Source: Suillus spraguei (Eukaryota; Basidiomycota; Agaricomycetes; Boletales; Suillaceae). From it: a stretch of DNA of 64,000 nucleotides. Made by a program: the position numbers and the translations under genes. Position 1 is the stretch's first letter; every line of letters starts with the position of its first letter. Location of the stretch: NCBI GenBank assembly GCA_016800925.1, contig JABCPU010000035.1, positions 124,001-188,000 of the forward strand. The letters run 5' to 3'. This document shows positions 22,023 to 32,873 of the stretch, in pieces. Under the pieces are notes generated by a model, which ran no database searches, was not told the origin of the DNA, and saw nothing but the letters and a program-made list of their open reading frames with translations.

Positions 22023-24610
22023 TTACCCCCTCTCTAGGATGAGCGTCATCGCAAATGTATGAAGGTCTGATGTTATGTGTTCTCCATTTCTTGAAATCTT
22101 CTGAATTAAGTATAGAGCCTTGAATTCTTTTGGTTTTAGCCGCCGTGGGATTCTTTTTATGAAACTCTGCTATAAGAATCGGGGAATTCTTTACGTTTTC
22201 TTCTGGTTCCCATGTCGATTCTTCTATCGGATATCCTTCCCATTTTACTCGGTATTGCAGCTTTCCTCGGAATAATCGGCTATCTAATACTTCTTCTACA
22301 ACAAATTCTTCCTGATCGTCAACTATGTCAGGAGGTGGTCGGGTGGGTTGAGAATGAGGGATCATTTGAGATGCATAGTATGGGGTGAGTAATTGAACGT
22401 GACAAACCGGATGGATCTGATAATTTGCCGGTAATTTCAATTTATAGTTCACCTCGCCAATCTTCTCTAATATTTCAAAGGGCCCAAGACGACGATCTGA
22501 CAGTTTTTGACTTGGATGACGTTGTTTAATGTTTTTTGCGTCTAGCCAGACTTTGTCTCCCTTTTTATACTGTGGTGCATCTTTTACTCCTTTGTCATAG
22601 AACCGTTTCATTCGTTCATTGACTAGTTTCAAAGTATTTTCCGCATCATCTCTTGCTTCTTTCATTTGATCCACTCTTTCATCGGCAACAGGAATACGGG
22701 AGTTGGAATTAGGAGATATCGTGAATTCTGGATTATATCCATATAGAACTTTGAAAGGGCTATGACCGGTGACTGTGACTGCGTTATTATGTGAGAATTC
22801 TGCAATCGGCAACCAAGATACCCAATCATTTTGTCTATAAGAGGTAAACAGACGTAAATATTGTTCAACTTCTTGATTTACGTGTTCTGTTTGTCCATCC
22901 GTATGAGGATGATAGGCAGATAGGCAGTCGAAGCAGACCATTTTGTGCCTAATCTTTTTAACATTTGTCCCATAAATTTGGATACGAACTGTGTTCCTCT
23001 ATCTGAAATCACTTTCTTTGGTGTTCCATGATGTTTCCATACATTCTTTAAAAATAGCTCGGCAATTTCCTTCGAGTCTACTTCTTTATTAGTGGGAATA
23101 AAGTGTGCTTGTTTTGTAAATCGATCAACGACAACAAAAATGCTATCACACCCTTCACTCTTTGGTAGGTCCACAATCAGGTCACATGTAATCGTTTGCC
23201 AAGGTCCTTCTGGAACTTCATTTGGCTGTAAAGGTCCTGTTGGTTTACTAGGATAGACCTTTGTTTGTCTGCAACGATCGCAACCATCTACATAGTCGTG
23301 AACACTTTTTGTCATCATTGGCCACCAATAGTTTCTGGAAATCAATTCTAAGGTTTTGGCACGTCCAGGATGTCCAGCCGGTGGTGAGTCATGGAATAAC
23401 TCTAGAATCTCTCGGCGGATTTCTTTATCATTTGGAACATAGACCAATCCTCGGAATAACACCAATCCATCTTCAACATTCCATTCTTCAACTCCTCTAC
23501 GCAATTGCACCGGTGCTGCTTTTAACGTTTCTAGCGCTTTCATCACTTCAGGCTCTCGTTCTGTACTTTGTCTGATCTTTTTAAGAAGAGATTTTTCTCC
23601 TTCTATAAGAACTTGGCCTCTTTTAGCAGCATTGATTTTGAAAAATTCCGGTTTAAGCAAAATGCGATCAGAATTGTCGTTTTCTACCCCCCCTCTGTGG
23701 TCTGATCTCTGAGACAGACGATCAGCCTTATCATTGACTACACCAGGCTTATGTTGGAGTGTAAATTCATACTCCGCCAGGAACAGACTCCATCTGGCTT
23801 GCCTTCATGTCAATTTTTGACTTGTCATGAAATACTCAAGATTCTTATGATCAGTCCAGATCTCCACAGGGTGAGGTGCTCCCTGCACATAGTGCCTCCA
23901 CTCTTCTAACGCTCGAATGATTGCTAACAATTCTTTGTCATGAATGTCGTAATTTCGTTCTGCATCATTCATTGACTTTGAATAATAAGCGACAGGATGC
24001 CATAGTCCATCTTCCATTTGTTGAGAAAGTACTGCACCAGATGCATAATCAGAAGCATCGGTCTCTATTCTTTTCTTTTTCTCAACGTCTGGCATTACTA
24101 GGAGCGGAGCTTCTGTGAATCGTTTCTTCAATTCATCAAATGCATTCTGTTGTTTCTCCGTCCAATTCCATGGAACATCTTTTCTTAGTAAATCATTCAT
24201 TGGTCTGGCTATGTCTGAGAACCCCAGTATGAATCTTCGATAGAAGTTGGCAAAACCCATGAATACTTGTATGTCTTTTACGCATTTGGGAACAGGCCAT
24301 TTTAATACTCCTTCTACTTTCACAGGGTCCATAGATACATTGCCTTTTCCACGATCAACCCTAAGAATTCGACTTTAGACTGTTCGAAACTACATTTCTC
24401 TGGTTTCAAGAACAGATCATTATCTTTTAATCATTTGAGTACTTCTCGTACAACTTTTCGGTGTTGCTCTTTGTTTCCATTTGTAAAGACCAAGATGTCA
24501 TCAATGTAGACCACGACCGTCTTTCCATCAATGAGATCTCTAAATATTTCATTCATCATGGTCTGGAAAGTTGCTGGAGAATTTGTCAACCCGAAATACA
24601 TTATGGTTGG
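22015..24610 (-). pseudogene. G0 pol: reverse transcriptase C-terminus, RNase H, integrase, chromodomain
   Basis: Read on the complement: reverse transcriptase with [13 protein letters not shown] and the catalytic YIDD box (about 24510); thumb and connection (FLG/FMGFANFYRRF); RNase H with TDASDYASGAVL and DKELLAI; integrase zinc-finger HH-CC (HDSPPAGHPGR, CDRCRQTK), core DLIVDLP, SDRGTQF and the TDGQTE Glu; then a C-terminal chromodomain (VVEEVLDSR..YRVKWEGYPIEESTWEPEENV). Several frame breaks (about 24430, 24360, 23815, 22900) interrupt it. The chromodomain identifies a chromovirus. Confidence 0.9.
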
Positions 24611-25087
24611 TGTCATGAATTCCACATACAAATCATTACTCTTTCCTCAATTTCCCTAAAGCATCTAAACCCAGCGCTAAGACAAACACAAACTCCATCG
24701 AAATCCCTATAACCGCTTCTATAACCGAACTTCCTGATGAAGATGAAGAGATCTTTTATGATGCTATCAGATAAGATAAGATAAGATAGTATCACGTGAT
24801 CTTAGAACCTTCTAGAATATGATGTCATAACAATGTCACAACTATCACATCGTATGATTCTCGTTTCTATTTTATGATTGGCTAGTAGTTTCAAACTCAG
24901 TTTATATCTCAGTTTCAATATGTGTATATATTTAGCTAGTCTCGTTGTAGTAGTTCTTTAGTTCAAACCTCTTGTATCTACAACTGTAGCAATCCAAGAC
25001 GTCCTTGCTCCTCTCTCTTTCTCTGTGATAACCTTAGTTTAAGTCCTAGTCTCTACCCTTGCATTAATTTGTTTGTGGGTTGTGACA
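24611..25087 (+). repeat. LTR 3 of G0 (family C)
   Basis: 477 bp, TGTCATGAATTCC..GGTTGTGACA. It shares the CAT variant at its start with LTR 2 and not with LTR 1, as expected if LTRs 2 and 3 exchanged sequence during the inversion. Confidence 0.9.
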
Positions 25088-26760
25088 CTGAGGTAAGAGA
25101 ATATTACATATATGGGTGGGCTGAGGTGAGAGAATATTACATATACGGGTGGGCCGATGTGGGGGAATTTTACATAGACGGGTGGGCCTAGATATGTATC
25201 ATAAAGACGTACAGCTGATGTAGCCACCAGAGAATCAAACACATAGGATACATGCACCCTATGAGTGCATATACCTACCATCAACCACCAAAATCTAAAC
25301 CCTGAAGCACGAAAACCTGAATTCATCATGTCTGACATTCATCAATAATTGAGGTGCCGGGTGCCGGGTGCCAAGTCCTGAATCCAGGAACTCAAAACTG
25401 GAGATTCAAACTAGAGATTTCCTGAATTCCGGATACCCAGACACCCGAAACACAACACACAAGGTGAAAGATTCAAAGTCCATGTGTGGAGTCATCTAGT
25501 GCCGAGTGCCAGGTGCGGGTGCAGAGTACCGAAACTAGAAACTAGAAACTCGAGATTCGAGACAAAACAGACATCTACCAAAAATGTGTGGATCAAAGCT
25601 TTGTTGTTGCCTGACATGTGTCTGAGTCCTGAGGACCGAACCCCGAAATTGTAGACTACTGGATTTCGGAATTCGGTGTTCGGCACTCGAGATTCAAGAT
25701 TTGAGATGAAAAAGATATCTACCAAAAATGTGTGGATCAAAGTCATTTTATTGCCTAACATTGTTTTCGGTCTCAAGTGCAAAAGCCCGAGTACCGAACC
25801 ACGAACCCCTAAATAGTAGACTACCAGATTTCGGAGTTCGGAGTTCAGCACTTAGAATGTGTGGATCAATAGGTGTCTATTGCCTCACATTGTTCTGAGT
25901 CCCAAGTCCCGAGTGCTGGGTGCCGGGGTTCAGGGTTCAGCACTGACAATATGTTGCTCAAGATCTTTCATATTATGAGTACCAAGTCCTGAGTCCTGAG
26001 TGCCGGGTGCCGGAGTTTGGGGTTTGGCACATAAAAATGTGGATTGAGGTCTTTCACATTGTTTTGAGTGCCGAATACCGATCCCCGAGTGCTGGGTGCC
26101 GGAGTTCGGGGTTCGGCACTCAACATGTGTAAATCAATATCTTTGTATTGCCTCACATGGTAACCTGGCACTCGGGGATTGTTCTGTTTTGAGTGCCGAA
26201 TACTGATCCCCAAGTGCTGGGTGCTGGAGTTTGGGGTTCGGCACTCCACACGTGTAAATCAATATCTTTGTATTGCCTCACATATTTCTAACTCCTGGGT
26301 GCTGGGGTTCAGGGTTCGGTGATAAAATATGTGCATCGACATCTTTCACATTGTTATAAGTTCCAAGGCCCGAGTCCCGAGTGCCGGGTGCCGGAGTTCG
26401 GGGTTTGGCACTCAACATGTGTCAATCAATATCTTTGTATTGCCTCACATTGTTTTAACTCCCAGGTGCCAGAGTTCAGGGTTCAGCACATCAATTATGT
26501 GGATTAATATCTGTCACATGGTGATGAGTCCCAAGTCCAGGGTCCCAGCGTTCGGGGTTTGGCACTTAAGATATATGGAATGATATGTTTCACAATGTGA
26601 CCCGGCACCTGGCACAAGGTAACTCAACAGATATGTTTCAAATTCTTTAAATTGTGTGTTGTGTTTCAGGTAGCTGGATATCTGGAATTCGCGAAATATC
26701 CATTGTGAATCTCCAGTATCCAGTTCCGGATTTCCGGACTTGGCATCCAGCACTGACATT
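25088..26760. repeat. Tandem repeat field with GGTGCCGGAGTTCGGGG core
   Basis: After the remaining GGGTGGGCC units (to about 25190), about ten irregular repeats of 90-150 bp follow. Each has a G/C-rich core of the type GTGCCGGGTGCCGGAGTTC..GTTCGGCAC, which is itself an imperfect palindrome (GTGCCG..CGGCAC). The cores are separated by AT-rich spacers such as 'gtaaatcaatatctttgtat' and 'tgcctcacattg'. Open frames in it reflect the repeat. No gene. Confidence 0.75.
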
Positions 26761-26796
26761 CATTCAAATGATTTATATACATCTATGAACATACAA

Positions 26797-28935
26797 TTAT
26801 GTAGCCATTTCAACCTCATCAGCAGAGGGTTCAACCTTCACCTCAACATCCATATCATCAGAATTATATTCTGGGACAAGGTTGCCCAGATCATCCGGGT
26901 CCACAATTTCGCCAGACATTTGTGGACCCTCAGGCTGAATCTGGCTGAGCTCAAATATGAGACCCTCAATGATAGATGCAGGCTGGACTTTCAGAGACGG
27001 AGGCTCCATCCCTGCCATATCCAAGTCAATGAGGGGAGCAAGTGCAGATGGGAGGGGTGAGATGGACAGGGGGACAGATTGATCAAGCAAAAAGGTTGCA
27101 TTGACAGGAGAGTCGGGAAGTGGAAATGAAGGGTGCTGGTCCATGACTTTGCAATGAAGGCCCTCATGAAGGCGTTGCAAGGTATCAATCTTACCATCCT
27201 GCTCTGCCACATGAGCCTCAAGAAGAGCAATTCGAGCGGCACCATCCCGAATAGCAATTGCCATGGAATGGAGATCCGGAATGGGCACATCGAGTGCCGC
27301 ACGAGGCACTGCGGCACTCGAAGACAGAATAGCTAAGTGAAAGATAAGGTCAGATGGTCATAGACAATTGGGGTGACTCACAAGCTGGTGCAGGTGCAGG
27401 TGTCTTGGGAGCAGTGATTGTCTTGCTGCGCCCATGGGACTGTGCCTTGGGTGTGGTCACAGCAGGGACAGCTGGAGTGCTGGAGGGGCCACGAGATTGA
27501 CTGCGAGTTCGGGCTTTGGACTGCGAGGCAGCCAGCACATTGGAGGGAGCTCTGGAAGGTGTCCTGGAGCGAGCCTGCTGGGTGGTAGACTTCCCTCGAA
27601 TATGTTTGGGCGGGGAACCCATGGATGCTGGGACACATTTGATCTTCTTGGTGGCACAGCGGACACACGACAAACACAGGGCATGGGTCCTCCTGTCCAA
27701 CCGAGTGGCGCAGGGCCACTTCTCCTGGGTGCAATAATGGCAGGGGTTGTTCTGTGGGTTCCATTAGTTGATGGACTCATTGGAATTCATTAGAATACTC
27801 ACTGGGCCGGGAATGAGAATATCACCTGTATCCATGACTGCAGGTTCCTCAGCTGGAGTGCTGGACATTGCCTGGGGGGTCTTGACGACCTCCGGACGAC
27901 TGCCGGAGGTGGCCTGACAATGGGTAAGCACAGGCAGGAGGTCCAGACAAAGAATGATGACTCACCATCACCTTGGGTGGACTGCCGGCAATGAGCTGAT
28001 GATATATAAGCATTTTTCCAAGTGCCGGATGACAAAATATGACTTACTGAAGCAGGACCAAACAATTGCTTCTTTGGGGAACGGGGTGAACGAGGGGAAT
28101 GGGGTGTCCCTACAACAATTGTGGAAGGCCGGGGCACGTTGAGTGCCGCCACTCCACTCAAAATAGGCTACAGAAAATTGAGAGAATGAAAACAATGAGC
28201 TGGATGACATACCTGAACGATTGTGTCTTCATCATCTTCTGACTCCACAAACACCTTCGGCTTCACATGGCGAGTTGCCTTGACCCGCTTGCGACCCTTC
28301 TTCGCCGACTTCGGAGGTGAGGAAGAGTGTCCAGACATCATGGGGGACTTCCTCTTCCTGCTCCCTTCCACCTCCGGCTCTAGGTCAGCAACAACTGCCT
28401 TACCTTTTCCTTTGTCCCGGAGCTCGGAGGTGGCGTGGGTGGAAGAACCAGCGACATTGCCGGCAACAACGGGTGGGGAGGGAAGGTCCACAGTGATTGG
28501 GCCAATGGAAGGGTTACGCATGACAGGGAGATCACCTGAATGGTCACCTAACGCCTCCCAGGCACGAATCTTGCTGCGCCAGGAGTGTTTCAACACCCGG
28601 GGGTCATCATGGCCGATGCTGTGCCAGTTGGGCCACACCCGGGGAGTCATGGACCTGACTCTCATCAACTCCTTGGAGCAGGATGCAATGATGCCGGGCA
28701 TGTAAGGCCCTTTCTCATGCTCCCTGACTATCTCAGCCTACACAGATCTTAGAAAAACCAAATGTAAAATTAACATATGAATGGTACTTACCACAAGATT
28801 AGTGACTTGTGCTGTCAGAGCAAGGTGGGCTTGGCCAGTGCCAGCAGGCATGAGCCACGCCCTGGCGATGATGCCCACAATCTGAGCAGTGGTTGCCTTG
28901 AGACCAGCCAAAGAGGTTTGAACTGGAGTAGACAT
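26797..28935 (-). CDS. Unknown repeat-family gene with Cys-rich domain
   Basis: Read on the complement from about 28935 (MSTPVQTSLAGLKATTAQIV) through several exons: one with WPNWHSIGHDDPRVLKHSW and a Lys/Ser-rich tail (28168-28701), one with a cysteine cluster CHYCTQEKWPC..CLSCVRCATKKIKC (about 27630-27750), a Ser/Arg/Pro-rich linker, and a last exon with a coiled-coil-like stretch ARIALLEAHVAEQDGKI and an acidic tail (26797-27309). Exon joins are inferred. The cysteine spacing resembles small zinc-binding DNA-contact modules, but I recognise no named domain. Position between tandem repeats, and divergent pairing with the next gene, suggest a dispersed element or an Agaricomycete multi-copy family. 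Confidence 0.5.
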
Positions 28936-29154
28936 TTAGATTGAGTTAAAAGATGTGAAAAGCTTGAGATAAGTTTGAAATCTGTTATCACTAGGATGAA
29001 GTTTCAAAGGAAACCAGACAATTGAAGGACAATCTTGATAAGTGTTGATTGTTTGTCTTTGTTTGGTCGTGGTTCAACTTTCGGCCGTTGCCAGCCATGT
29101 GTTGAACTTCGAAGTTATCAGTTGTCAATCAGTTTGATCAGTTGATCAGACATC

Positions 29155-30168
29155 ATGAGATCTCAACCAGCAGTCAGATTTTATGAACCTCTGGTCACTG
29201 AATACAACTCAATGGATGTGGATGACTCAACCAAGTCCCAGATTTCACTAAGTATGTTGTGCTTTCAGTACAGCTCTCAATTGACCGGAGATGGACCAGA
29301 TGCACTGGATGATGTATACCTTGGGCCGGATGATGAGACTGAGTCCCGGATTTCATCAGGTATGTGTTGCTTTCAGTATATCTTCCAATTGACTGGACAT
29401 TTATTAGATGCATGTGATGATGTATACCTTGGGCCACATGATGAGATCGACTATGATTCTGGGTCATCAGGTGGTCCAGATGTCTTGGATGCAGTTCCTC
29501 GTAGGTTTCTCAATTCACATTTAGATAATCCAACTTTGCATGTTCATTCAATCCATCCAGATCACTTATACCCGGCTCAGCCTGAGGAACTGCCTTTGTT
29601 CAATGATCCGGACTTGTACCTAGGGCCTGACGATGATCTTATTGATCATGATGAAGCACCGGAATGTGCTGATGTTGAGATTGATGCTCCAGCTATCCCA
29701 GGAATAGCAATTCCAGGTGAGTTCATCCATACCATCTCATTTTTATTGTTGATGTGATGTCCCAAGCACATGCAACACCTCCTAAATGTCAGTCCCCCAT
29801 ACCGGAACTCAGCAATGAAGACCTGCGTGCCATGCTTAGGGAGTTCATGCCCCTAGGGTCATATGATCAAACAGAATGTGAGTATTTAATTGTTCATCAT
29901 TTATCTTTCTGCTAATTTTCTTTAAGTTGAATCAATTCTGGATCGCCTGGGCTATTACCAACAGCATCATGGCAATCTTCTGGAGCCTACCATACATCAA
30001 CTCCTCGAGGCCGACTGACCATTCTGAGTGGCTTGGGCTGACACATCCGACAAACTCAGAAGAGCTGATATGGACCTCTGGAGGTTGCAAAGGGCCAAAC
30101 AGATGAGCTCTGAATTGCTGCTTGTATTAGATACCCTCATTGAAAAGTGTAATGATCAACCCCATATG
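29155..30168 (+). CDS. Unknown multi-exon gene with DDVYLGPDDE repeats
   Basis: The first open segment (29155-29757) encodes an acidic protein with a motif repeated three times (LDDVYLGPDDE, CDDVYLGPHDE, DPDLYLGPDDD), two of them after a LCFQYSSQLTG / CCFQYIFQLTG unit. Coding-like sequence continues through likely exons at about 29758-29880 and 29930-30168 (ILDRLGYYQQHHGN; WADTSDKLRRADMDLWRLQ). One in-frame TGA at about 30017 may lie in an intron or be a lesion. No family recognised. It is divergent from the preceding gene with 219 bp between starts, enough for a shared promoter. Confidence 0.45.
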
Positions 30169-30172
30169 TAAA

Positions 30173-30510
30173 TATTTGGATATTCATTCACATACTTACA
30201 TCATGTTCACCACTGAATTTTTCATGTATAACAATGACATTTCCAATTGATTTTAGATGATGCACACACCAAATTGTCGCATTCCAACTACCAATGATTG
30301 ATTCCTGAGGTCTGGACCTTGGTGATTGGGATTCATCCGGAACTTGGTGATCAGGTTTCATAATATTTGGATATTCATTCACATACTTACATCATGTGAA
30401 CCACTGAATTTTTCATGTATAACAATGACATTTTCAATTGATTTTAGATGATGCACAAACCCTAACATCTAATACCAACTACCAATGATTGATACCTGGG
30501 GTCCGGTGTA
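30173..30510. repeat. Direct repeat of about 150 bp
   Basis: Two copies starting at about 30174 and 30362 (period about 188), beginning 'aatatttggatattcattca' and running to 'ccaatgattgat', with a few differences. They directly follow the unknown gene at 29155-30168. Confidence 0.8.
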
Positions 30511-30699
30511 AAGATTCAACCTAGCTTGGGCTGTAGATAAACCACTGCCTAAACTAGTATGTTAGTCTTGCGCTCTGTCTAGTCTGCTTCACTTGTAAGA
30601 ACAAGAGTGTTCGACCCTAAAGGGGGATGCCTATTAGTATGGTCAAGTTTGAGCCTAACTTATGTGCGAAACAAGTGATGGTCTTGCCTCAGTTGAGAT

Positions 30700-30931
30700 T
30701 GCAGGTGCTGAGTGATTTTGCAGACTCAATGAGACTGATGCCAGATTGCTGCGATCATCCACTTTGAACAATCCTTTTCACAAATTCTGAGTGGATAAGG
30801 CTTCAGCCATTTGATTTGGGGTGACCCGCGTCATGAGCAGACCTATGAAAAGGTATAAAGCTCTCTTGAAGATTCCAATGTAATGCATCAACGAAGTACC
30901 AGTCACTGCACACCGACCTCTTGACTCAAAC
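30700..30931 (+). promoter_or_regulatory. Shared precursor promoter block, P3
   Basis: Same landmarks as upstream of P1 and P2: 'aggtgctgagtgatttt', 'aacaatccttttcac', the TATA box TATAAAG at 30854-30860 and 'ctctcttgaagattccaatg'. The CCAAT sequence is mutated (CCATTTG), and CG dinucleotides are often replaced by CA or TG. Confidence 0.65.
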
Positions 30932-31427
30932 ATGAAGCTCTCTCTTGTCTTCAGCATGCTTGCATCCATCATTGTTCATGCTACAGTGTAACCCACCCAA
31001 GGAGCCACTGGTGTCGCAAAACGTTCCAGTGAGTACTCATGACTAATCACTATGTGGATGTCGACAAGCATAACTTGCTGCTAGATGTAGGGAAGCGTGA
31101 TGTGGGGGAAATTGATACCAACAACTCCAACTATAAAAACTACAGGAAGCATGACTTGGAGGAAGTCAACAACCATGACACCTCCTATAAAAGCTACAGG
31201 AAGCGGGACTCAGAGGAAGAGGAAGTCAACAATAATGACTCCACCTACAAAGATTACAGGAAGCATGAATTGGAGGAAGTCAACAATAATGACTCCACCT
31301 ACAAAGATTACAGGAAGCATGAGTCAGGGGAAGTCAACAATAATGACACCACCTACAAAGACCACAGGAAGCACAAATCGGAGGAAGTCAACAATAATGA
31401 TTCCACCTACAAAGATTACAGGAAGCG

Positions 31428-31901
31428 TGTTACAGTCACACGTACCCCTATTCATTCTCTCTTTGTCTCCTTTACTTGTATATTACATAATGTGACTCTG
31501 ACTCATATGCTCAACGCATCTGTACTATAGCTGCCTTCCTTCTTTGGATACGCACTTACGTTCTCATGTCTCTCTTGGTCCGTGCGCACATATTGACCTA
31601 TTTAAGCACATTGTATTATGCTTGTATACTTTACTTTAATCTTACTGGGTTTTACCTGGAATATCCTTCGCTTAGGTCTCCAACCTAAGTCGTCTGAATC
31701 GTCTCTAAGTCTAAGCACTCCTTAGTCTTAGTCTCTATTCTGCAGATTGTCTTAGAGTCGCAACTCTTTGACCGAATCCTTGATTTTACTCAGAACACTT
31801 CCTTGTAGTAGTCTTCATTCTCTTTTGAATGCAGTCGAACCTCCCAGCAGACCAGCTGTGTCTTATCACTGTCGCTGGTGATGCCACCCCAGTTCATAAC
31901 A
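31428..31901 (+). repeat. 5' LTR of G1 (family A)
   Basis: 474 bp, TGTTACAGTC..GTTCATAACA. TATA box TATTTAAG at 31599-31606; predicted transcript start at ACTTTAATCTT, 31633-31643. Confidence 0.92.
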
Positions 31902-31902
31902 A

Positions 31903-31913
31903 AAGATTAAAGT
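31903..31913 (+). promoter_or_regulatory. Self-primer binding site of G1
   Basis: AAGATTAAAGT directly after the LTR is the exact 11-base reverse complement of ACTTTAATCTT in the LTR, 34 bp downstream of the TATA box. In Tf1 an 11-base 5' end of the mRNA pairs with the primer-binding site, and the geometry here is the same. G2 has the same pair (36609-36619 and 36881-36891). Confidence 0.75.
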
Positions 31914-32036
31914 CCACCTGATCGTCGACTATCCAGTCTTCGACCCTGAACCCTGAAACCTGATAAAGCCCTAACAGACAGCAAGACCGTGCGTGTAGGC
32001 ACCAAGAAAGTATAACTCACCAGACGAATCACCATC

Positions 32037-32873
32037 ATGATGACCACCAAAGAATTTGAATACAAAATCGGTCTCCCAACCGGTTTTGACGGAGATCGCG
32101 ACAACCCTCTGGAGTTCATCCAATCATGCAATCTATGCTTTGATATTAACGAAAAGCTCTACACCACCAACAAGCAGAAGATCATTTTCATTACATCCTT
32201 CATGACTGAAAAGAATGCCAAATCTTGGAAAGAACAATTCCTTGCTCACACTCAGTCAACTGATTCCTCTGGACAAAAGGTTGGTTACGGGACGTTGAAG
32301 GATTTTATGAAAAGCTTCAATGAAGCTTTTGAACCAGTGGATACCAGAGGGACTGCATTAACAAAGCTCAGGGACCTCAAACAAGGAAGTGGCGATCTTC
32401 ATACTTATATCGCTGACTTTGAGGCACTTGCAGCCAAGGCCCACATCACCGACGATGCCACAAAGATTCGATTCTTCCAGGACGGCCTCAACCTAGGTAT
32501 CCTAACCAAGCTTTTCACGCCAGGAGATGTCTCAGAGATATTCCGTAACATTGTATTGCAATGTGTTTCCATTGACAACTCCCACCACCGCCTTCTAGCA
32601 TTACGAGCACGTCATGCTCCGCAGCAGAAGAAGAAGAACTATGGAAACGTGTGTTACACACCCAATCATGATTCAAACACAATGGTCATAGACCGAATCT
32701 CCGATATGGAGAGATCCGAATGTATGAAAAAAGGACAATGCTTCGGATGCAAGAAGACTGGACACCGTATTCATAACTGTCCTGAAAGAAAGAAGAAAAC
32801 TCTGCTCCGACAAACTGAAGTCAAAGACAAAGAAGATGAAGAAACCGTAAGGCAGATTATAGAGGATTTTTAA
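32037..32873 (+). CDS. G1 gag
   Basis: 278-codon open frame without stops. The capsid-like part (Retrotrans_gag type, with ITSFMTEKNAKSWKEQF and LKDFMKSFNEAFEP) is followed by a CCHC zinc knuckle CFGCKKTGHRIHNCP (C-x2-C-x4-H-x4-C). The C-terminus is Lys/Glu-rich. The frame ends just before the protease region, which is in another frame or follows a readthrough. Confidence 0.85.
   Translation: MMTTKEFEYKIGLPTGFDGDRDNPLEFIQSCNLCFDINEKLYTTNKQKIIFITSFMTEKNAKSWKEQFLAHTQSTDSSGQKVGYGTLKDFMKSFNEAFEPVDTRGTALTKLRDLKQGSGDLHTYIADFEALAAKAHITDDATKIRFFQDGLNLGILTKLFTPGDVSEIFRNIVLQCVSIDNSHHRLLALRARHAPQQKKKNYGNVCYTPNHDSNTMVIDRISDMERSECMKKGQCFGCKKTGHRIHNCPERKKKTLLRQTEVKDKEDEETVRQIIEDF

Larger units (their letters stand above)
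19353..25087 (+). mobile_element. G0: Ty3/gypsy chromovirus (family C), internally inverted
   Basis: The element has three LTR copies: 19353-19834 (+), 21546-22022 (-), 24611-25087 (+). Flanks read CCGAG before and CTGAG after, a near-perfect 5-bp duplication. The protease and N-terminal reverse transcriptase lie on + between LTRs 1 and 2. The rest of pol lies on the complement between LTRs 2 and 3. The pol break is at CCAAC (21541-21545), and its reverse complement GTTGG sits at 24606-24610. The simplest history is a solo LTR inserted in reverse into pol, then recombination with the 3' LTR inverting the intervening pol segment. Gag is largely missing. Confidence 0.85.

Noticed and set aside
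25492..26249. Open frames with repeated PNTEFRNPVVY-like wording on the complement
   Set aside because: They come from the tandem repeat field and have no consistent frame between units.
25340..26760. CRISPR-like array
   Set aside because: Repeat units vary in length and sequence and spacers are themselves repeated. This is a eukaryotic tandem repeat in a fungal genome.
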